DNA of 64,000 nucleotides, from the NCBI GenBank assembly GCA_027924585.1, contig BSBM01000106.1, positions 40,625,501 through 40,689,500 of the forward strand, written 5' to 3'. The DNA comes from Larix kaempferi (Eukaryota > Streptophyta > Pinopsida > Pinales > Pinaceae). Position numbers and translations under genes: made by a program. Below are positions 58,311-64,000 of the stretch, one piece after another (the first letter of the stretch is position 1; each line of letters opens with the position of its first letter). A model generated the notes under the pieces. It was not told the DNA's origin. It saw nothing but the letters and a program-made list of their open reading frames with translations, and ran no database searches.

Positions 58311-59090
58311 CAGCTCATGGAACTCTTTGATCTTATCATCATAGTACCTATCAGAGAGGTACTTCTGCTTGAAGTATTTCTTGAACTGCTTCCACACAAT
58401 CTTTCTTTCGTTGATCTTCTTCACTTTCCTGATGTGTTCCCACCATATAGATGCTCTTCCATTCAAGTTGAAGATGGAAACCCTTGCCTTCATATTCCCA
58501 GAGTAGTCTTGGACTTGGAAATACTTTCTCATCCCAAGAAGCCAAGCTTCAGCTTCTTGACCAGACTTTATCTCTCCATCAAATGTAGGAGGTTTCGCCT
58601 TCTTAAATTCCCCATGTGAATTGTTCTTGTAGTGCTTCTTCCTCTTACTTCTGCGAGATGAAGAGCTTGAACCCTCAATGGATTCTTCAGAGTCAGATGA
58701 TTCATTAGAAGAGATTTCTGGAGTATAAGTTCGGTCTGTAGAAACTCTTCTTGAGCTACTAGCCCTCTTACGAGAATTCCTTCTAGAGCTACTCCCACCC
58801 CTTTCTAGATTTGATGTCTGATGCCCAGAGTTTATTTGCCTTTGGATGTCCGTCAAACTCTGTGGCATGGCTACATTCAACTGATTTTGTTCTTTCTGAG
58901 CTTTAATCATCCTTTCATTATCTTCCCTACAGCTTTGCAACTCCACCCTTAGGCTTCTCATGGTGGCTACAATACCTGGAGGAGTTTCTTGATTTCTTCT
59001 CCCATTAGATTCTATTTCAACATTCTCAACATGTATGTTCTCCCCCATAACATCTGTCTCAAGCTCATAGGGATCCTGTGCATCATCCAT
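58140..59090 (-). pseudogene. Gypsy gag, N-terminal part
   Basis: From ATG 59090 (MDDAQDPYELETDVMGEN). It has a coiled-coil-like segment (about residues 42-70), a Ser/Arg-rich region (residues about 95-155), and the retrotransposon gag core with AKPPTFDGEIKSGQEAEAWL, ASIWWEHIRKV and LTMEEYANKFLELLRYVKYI. A 91-bp tandem duplication at 58131-58310 shifts the frame, so the last 25 residues are out of frame and the true gag resumes at 58216. Confidence 0.9.
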
Positions 59091-60176
59091 GATGTTGATT
59101 TTCTTGGCCTAACCAAGATCCAAAACTTTCCAACTGTACTATCTAGAGTGTTACCCTGATGTAATTGTGATTCTGCAAAATGTGTTCATCAACACAATTG
59201 TTAGCTGCATCATATTCTCATAAATTCATAAACTACTTTCATCCTCGTGGGAAAAAAATATATTGACAATTTGTCAGATCATAGAATTTTCTCACAATCA
59301 ACGACATATGAGGGGGGAACGACGGGGGTCAATGGGGGCTTGCCCCCTTGTGGCTTCTCTGCGCCACTGCAGGGTGACTCGAGGGCAACGCCCTTGTTTT
59401 TTTTTTTTTTTGTAAATCTTTCCACAGTTTTGGGGTGGTTTGCTGAAGCCTTCTGCAATTGCGGGGCGTTTTGCCGAACTCTTCCGCATTGCGGGACGAT
59501 TCACGGAATCCTTATGCAGTTGCGGGATGACTTCCCGAACTCTTCCGCGTTGCAGAACGATTCGCGGAATCCTTCCGCAATTGCGGGGTGACTTCCCGAA
59601 CTCTTCCGCGTTGCGCAACGATTTGCGGAATCCTTTCGCAATTGTGGGGCGACTTCCCGAACTCTTCCGCGTTACAGAATGATTCGCAGAATCCTTCCAC
59701 AATTGCGGGGCGACTTCCCGAACTCTTCCGCGTTGCGGAACGATTCACCGAATGCTTCCGCAGTTGCGGGACGATTCGCCGAAGTCTTCCGCAGTTGCGG
59801 GACGACTCGCCGAAGTCTTTCGCAGTTTCGAAAGAGAATTCCTTCCGCAATTTCGGAAGAGAATTCCTTCCATCATTTCAGAAGAGAATTCCTTCCGAAA
59901 ATTTCCTTTCGACGCCAAACACTTAAAAAATTCTTCAGCTGTTTCGGAGCAGTTCGCCAAATTCTTTTGCGTTGCGGAACAACTCGCGGACTCCTTTCGC
60001 TGTTTCGGAAGAGAATTCCTTCCGAAAATTTTCGGCAGAACTCATAGAAACTTAGAAAAAATTTGAAAATTTGAATTTTTTTGAAAATTTTCTTATCTAT
60101 CAGTGCGGAGCAAGAAGCATACTTACCTCCGCAACTATGATAGGTAGCCCCATAAAGGCCCAATGCTGCAACCAGC
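59091..60176 (-). mobile_element. Gypsy leader region, with tandem repeats
   Basis: About 1.1 kb between the primer-binding site and the gag ATG. Parts are GC-rich and unlike any other part of the element. A poly-T tract (59395-59412) and a poly-purine/pyrimidine region flank an ordered repeat array at about 59445-59900. Long open frames on both strands here are due to the 61-bp periodicity and encode no known protein. Confidence 0.85.
59445..59900. repeat. Tandem array, 61-bp unit made of two ~30-bp halves
   Basis: Units begin GAATCCTTCCGCAATTGCGG and contain CGAACTCTTCCGCGTTGCGG. Unit starts are near 59507, 59568, 59629, 59690 and 59751. The two halves resemble each other (CTTCCGC.(A/G)TTGCGG), so the unit is an older ~30-bp repeat. 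Towards 59830-59900 the pattern changes to GAATTCCTTCCGCAATTTCG units of about 31 bp. Confidence 0.88.
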
Positions 60177-60189
60177 GGCTCTGATACCA
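60177..60189 (-). other. Primer-binding site of the Gypsy element
   Basis: TGGTATCAGAGCC on the minus strand, three bases inside the 5-prime LTR (60193-61818). Complement of plant initiator tRNA-Met. Confidence 0.92.
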
Positions 60190-60192
60190 AAA

Positions 60193-61818
60193 TGTAATGT
60201 CCCCTCCTATCATACCAGCATGATAGAGAGGACGTGGTGCTAAATCCGGGCATCTAGCCCCATATCCATTAAGTAAAAACTCATTTATAAAAAGACATCT
60301 ACATGTGCATGTTATAGAAACACAGCAGAATAAAAAAATCATGTTTAATATCTAACATACATTCAAACATTTCTGTGATAGCCATTAAATAAAGACACTG
60401 CAGAATTTATAAAAGAGAATACTTATCTTAACAAGGTAGTCCCAAGTAACCAGCTATGCATCTGCAACGTTCCACCCAACCATAGGCCAGTTGTGCTTAT
60501 CAACCTCTTGATACAACTGCCACCCCCGAGCTGGGCATGATTTCTACAAGGAACCAGGGAACAACAGACTCACACATAGCCAAGCATACACCATGATGAG
60601 CCAAGCCAATCTACAATTGGGTTTATCAGGTTGCTAGGAAATGGAAAGGAAGAGTGGCTAAGCTAATGAGCTCAAGCACAGAGCCAGGAGTAACCTTACA
60701 AGATCTATCTAGCTTGGCACCCACAATACCTACACACCCAGCACAAGGAAGTATTCTTTTCACTGTTGTACAGTCCCTCAAGCCATACCTTCCCCATCTA
60801 GTGCTCTCAGAGTGTGCATAGAAGAGTAGCCAAAGCCCTCTTGATCTTCTGAGAGGTTATCTCCTCCACTAGGTTTATCAAGCCCTCTCTGTCCACTACC
60901 ACTCCAATCTCTTGCTTACAGTCTCCAAATCAAACAGGGATGCAGATAATCAGCTAACTACAATGGCTGGACAGGAGAAAAACGTTTGTCCAATGATAAG
61001 CATGAAAATGATTCCCTGAGCTTCAAAAAAACGTGGGGAAGCTAAAAATGAACAATGGGGGTTTGGGAAAACCCCAGGAAGCAGAAATCGTTTTTTAGGA
61101 AAAATGCCCATGGCAATTCTGGGACAAAACGACCTCCATACGGTCCCAAATCGTAGCCCCTTCTTCCCAGCTACTATCCAAAACCAAAAACGAGTTTTTG
61201 GACAAGGAAAACCCTACGTTTTTTATGAAAAACGTGAAGGTAACTTCCAACAGTCTCAATTTGCATGAGAGGATGAAAACCGTAGGTGAGGAATGGCTTT
61301 GGGGCACCATTCCGTGGGTGTTTTCTTGCCCCAGGAGACAAAATACGATTTCTCAGGTTTATGGCTTGCCCATACACGAAATTGGCTGCCATACCTCTTC
61401 ATTCCCAAGGCATTAACTGCCTCAACTAATTTCTGGAAGAATTAAATGATTGGGTGCATAACCCAAAATGGGTAGTTGGTGGTTTATGGGTTTTCTCATT
61501 GACACATGGATTAACACCATTGGCTCAAGGGTTTGAATAATTCCCCCCCCCTATTCCTTGTAGAATCATGCCCCCGTCTCTTTGTTGCATAGCATAGCTA
61601 GTTGTGAATTTTTTTCATTAAAATTGTATTTACATGATGTCTTATTTACATTGTGCCCATCTAGCACAAGAACCATAGGCATCTATTTCTTTAATTGCCG
61701 ATACATAAAACACTAAATCAATGGTGGGGCCTTGGCCTTGAGCTCCTCACCATGATTAAATTATAATATTTACATCATTTACGATTTAATGCAAATGGGT
61801 CAAAATGGGGACATTACA
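60193..61818 (-). repeat. 5-prime LTR of the Gypsy element
   Basis: 1626 bp, the same length as the 3-prime LTR and nearly identical to it. In the first ~120 bp only one substitution (CTGGGC/CCGGGC) was seen. Its right end abuts AAATT (61819-61823), then the continuation of the inner Copia element. Confidence 0.95.
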
Positions 61819-61903
61819 AAATTTTCCAAGTCTAAGGTTTAGAGCATAGTCCATCAAGTGCAACAACGGTGGAGGTGCTATGATCAGTCTCCAAGTGGGA
61901 GAT
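61819..61903 (+). mobile_element. Inner Copia 3-prime untranslated remnant after the Gypsy insertion
   Basis: Continues the inner Copia sequence interrupted at 52673, beginning with the duplicated AAATT, then TTCCAAGTCTAAGG as in copy 1 at 16596. Ends with the polypurine tract CCAAGTGGGAGAT at 61891-61903. Confidence 0.92.
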
Positions 61904-62503
61904 TGTTGGTTGTGGAGCCTGGTCTTCCTGATTTAGAGATGTTGTTTCAGCCGTGTTTGTACCTCAGTTTTATATGATATGCAGGTGGACTGTACACTCA
62001 CCCCAGCGGGGGGGTGGGGGGGGGGGGAATCGCCCCCGAATGGGGGCTCGGGGGGGACCTCCTCCAGTTGGGGGGTCCGTGGGCAGCGCCCCCGTGAAAG
62101 GAGGTTGGGGGCGGAGCCTGCGAAATAAATTTTTTGGGTTTTTTGGTTGGACAATAGATTACAGGCCTATGGTTTTGGATAGCCCGTGGTATTTTCCCAT
62201 GGTAATTCCCCTTTAAAAGGAATACATTGTAATATAGTTGTGTAATGTATTGTATCATTGTAAAGATCTTTGATTGTGCAAGAGATACTGTGAGAGAGTG
62301 AAGAGGAAGTTGCAACGGATGTGCTGTAGGTTGTATTCCTTCATTTGTTGGATGGTATAATAATAAGGACTGACAATTATTGTGTGGACGTAGCCCATCT
62401 TGGGCGACTATGTTATATTGGTGTCTCTCTTGTATTGTGTTTTATGTGATTTATATTTGCATCTTGTTTATTGTTATTGCTATGCGATCCTGTTTTTCTA
62501 ACA
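61904..62503 (+). repeat. 3-prime LTR of the inner Copia element, copy 2
   Basis: 600 bp, TGTTGGTTGTGGAGCC to TTTTTCTAACA. Carries the G-rich cassette at about 62003-62115, with G runs longer than in copy 1 (up to about ten). Confidence 0.93.
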
Positions 62504-62952
62504 AGAAGAGCCATAACCTAATCATCAAATTTCACTTTTACAGAACTTCGCATATCTGTAATCGTATTAAATTCAATTAAATGATCAACAATAGATCCAC
62601 CTTCGGACATCTTCATATTAAATAAACGCTTTATTAGAAATACTTTGTTGGAGGATGAAGGTTTTTTATACAGCTTACCCAATGCGTTCATCAGATCCTC
62701 CATTATCTTTTCTTTTGAAATATTGAAAGCCACCGACGAATCTAGGCACAGCCGTATTGTTCCCAGTTCCTTTCTATCAAGAACCTCCCATTCTTCGTCC
62801 TTCATAGTCGCCTGTTGTTTTGATTTTCTTCCCAACGGTAAGAATAGATCCTTCTGGTACAAATAGTACTCCATTTGTATCTTCCATAACTGGTAGGTTT
62901 GGCCATTAAATTTCTCAACCTTAAACTTTTCTTCTTCCGCCATTGCTCCCAC
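62504..62952 (-). pseudogene. Copia gag, 5-prime part, outer element copy 2
   Basis: 144 codons at 62518-62952: MGAMAEEEKFKVEKFNGQT and YQLWKIQMEYYLYQ through VKVKFDD. Like its copy 1 counterpart it is open up to the insertion point, and about a dozen residues differ. Confidence 0.9.
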
Positions 62953-63018
62953 TCGAACCAGGAACCCTTCTTTCCTGCGAGTTTATCTTCCAAATAGACC
63001 TTTGGATTTGATAGCAAT

Positions 63019-63620
63019 TGTTAAAAAACAGGATCACAGAGCAATAACAATAAACAAGATGTAAATATAAATCACATAAGAGAGACACCAATATAACGTG
63101 GTTCACCCAAAATGGGCTACGCCCACACAGAAATTGTCAGTCCTTATTATTATACCATTCAACAAATGAATGAATACAACCTGTAGCACATCTGCTGCAA
63201 CTTCATCTTCACCCTCTCACAGCCTCTCTTACACAATCATAGAGATATTTACAATGCTACAATATCCAACCGTATCACAATGCCTTCCTTTTAAAGAGGG
63301 ATTACCATGGGAAAATACTTTGGAACATCCAATACCATGGGCCTGTAAATCACCCATTATTGACCAAGTCATGACTATGAAATTATAACATTTTACAAGG
63401 CATTTTTCCAAAATTTTCGCTGCGGGGGCGCTTCCCCCAAACCCCCTCCAAGGGGGCCTCCTAAAATTAGTTACCGTCCCCCCCTGGACACCCCATGGAG
63501 AATACTTTGGGGGGGGGGGGAGCCCCCCCAAACCCCCCCAAACCCCCCGTCATGGGCTGGGATCCATACACAGCTGAAACACGACCTCTGAATAAGGAAT
63601 ATCAGGCTCCACAACAAACA
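63019..63620 (-). repeat. 5-prime LTR of the outer Copia element, copy 2
   Basis: 602 bp from TGTTTGTTGTGGAGCC (63620) to the TTAACA end (63019). The primer-binding site inside it (about 63005-63017) is mutated (GCTATCAAATCC). The C/G cassette at about 63420-63550 has longer homopolymer runs than copy 1. ATGGG follows at 63621-63625. Confidence 0.9.
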
Positions 63621-64000
63621 ATGGGCTAAGTGAAGTGCTCGAGAAGTATTATTTGGAAAGTGTTGAATCCAATCTTCAGACATGGATCAAATGTTTTAGT
63701 GAATTCTAAAATTAATGTTTCAAGAATGTGACTATGATGTATGACCACACAAGCTCAAAGTAAAATCAAATATACACAAATATTCAAAGTTACGCTATAG
63801 AGGTTTCAAGCACTAACTATAAGGGACAATAATGAGGTTGGACTAGGAATGTTTAGTGAATAGCTTATGATTTTAATGACTTTTCAAACAAATTTTGGGC
63901 ATAGTTCAATGCCATAGAAAGAAGCAAGAGATTTATTGCTAGAGCTACTTCTAGTAATTGAGGGAACAAATTGAGTGGGATGTATAACATAGTGGTTAAT

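Larger units (their letters stand above)
52674..61818 (-). mobile_element. Complete chromodomain Gypsy retrotransposon
   Basis: Two 1626-bp LTRs (52674-54299 and 60193-61818) with TGTAATGT...ACATTACA ends, flanked by AAATT (52669-52673 and 61819-61823). Reading leftwards: primer-binding site, a long leader with tandem repeats, gag, protease, RT, RNase H, integrase and a chromodomain-like C-terminus. That order and tail identify a chromovirus; the wording is closest to the Tekay/Del type (family knowledge, untested). The uninterrupted target is seen in copy 1 near 16592. LTRs differ by about 1-2 per 100 bp by eye. Five or more frame breaks make it non-autonomous. Confidence 0.95.
48193..62503 (+). 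mobile_element. Inner Copia retrotransposon, copy 2 (plus strand, split by Gypsy)
   Basis: LTRs at 48193-48705 and 61904-62503, flanked by AGAAG at 48188-48192 and 62504-62508, identical in position to copy 1. Its internal part runs 48706-52673 and resumes at 61819-61903 after the Gypsy element. Several stops and frame losses differ from copy 1, showing independent decay after duplication. Confidence 0.93.
44029..63620 (-). mobile_element. Outer Copia retrotransposon, copy 2 (minus strand, interrupted)
   Basis: Equivalent of 7975-18393. LTRs are at 44029-44636 and 63019-63620, and internal parts at 44637-48192 and 62504-63018. Target copies are ATTAG (44024-44028, mutated) and ATGGG (63621-63625). 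The element is interrupted by the inner Copia element, which is itself interrupted by the Gypsy element, giving three nesting levels. Confidence 0.9.
43993..64000 (+). repeat. Segmental duplication, copy 2 (with added Gypsy element)
   Basis: Second copy of 7937-18773. Without the Gypsy insertion (52674-61818 plus the 5-bp duplication) its length matches copy 1 closely. The left boundary falls at the end of the TCA microsatellite. The right boundary is beyond the window, since 64000 still aligns with about 18773. Scattered substitutions against copy 1 argue against a simple assembly duplicate. Confidence 0.9.

Noticed and set aside
59247-60253. Overlapping open frames of 70-134 codons in the Gypsy leader
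   Set aside because: Frames are open on both strands because of the 61-bp GC-rich repeat. They match no protein family and lie between primer-binding site and gag.

Overview
This window looks like nuclear DNA of a land plant with a large, gene-poor, retrotransposon-rich genome. A gymnosperm is possible, but the sequence alone cannot settle that. The evidence is the plant-type retroelements primed by initiator tRNA-Met, plant L1-type LINEs with a C-terminal RNase H, and a plant-specific AP2/ERF factor. The only convincing host gene is a single-exon ERF/DREB-type factor on the minus strand near 25.3-25.8 kb. A short WRC zinc-finger fragment near 37.5 kb is the only other hint of host coding sequence. 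Nearly everything else is mobile-element sequence, tandem repeats or AT-rich intergenic DNA.

Layout. 1-4050: 5-prime leader, primer-binding site and 1.9-kb LTR of a minus-strand Gypsy-like element that runs off the left edge. 4051-7936: AT-rich intergenic DNA with short tandem duplications. 7937-18773: copy 1 of a large direct duplication. It consists of a minus-strand Copia element (7975-18393) interrupted in gag by a second, plus-strand Copia element of the same family (12119-17278, target-site duplication AGAAG). 18774-25282: intergenic DNA with a SINE-like retroposon flanked by a 16-bp repeat (19507-19656), a diverged tandem array, a 390-bp terminal-inverted-repeat element (21691-22080) and a short perfect hairpin (24087-24186). 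25283-25834: the ERF gene. 26229-31937: a nearly full-length minus-strand LINE. 33824-35905: a second LINE, 5-prime truncated. 35946-37285: a three-copy ~400-490-bp tandem repeat. 37541-37680: WRC fragment. 42474-43999: a 1.5-kb TCA/TGA microsatellite with higher-order structure. 43993-64000: copy 2 of the duplication, carrying the same nested Copia pair plus a 9.1-kb minus-strand chromodomain Gypsy element (52674-61818, target-site duplication AAATT) that copy 1 lacks.

The order of events can be read directly: outer Copia insertion (target ATGGG), inner Copia insertion in the opposite orientation, duplication of at least 10.8 kb, then Gypsy insertion into copy 2 only. All retroelement reading frames carry stops or frameshifts, so none looks autonomous. 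The nested Copia pairs form inverted repeats with arms of about 4 kb. A read-through transcript could fold into long double-stranded RNA, which makes these loci candidate small-RNA sources. I found no tRNA or rRNA gene and no CRISPR-like array.
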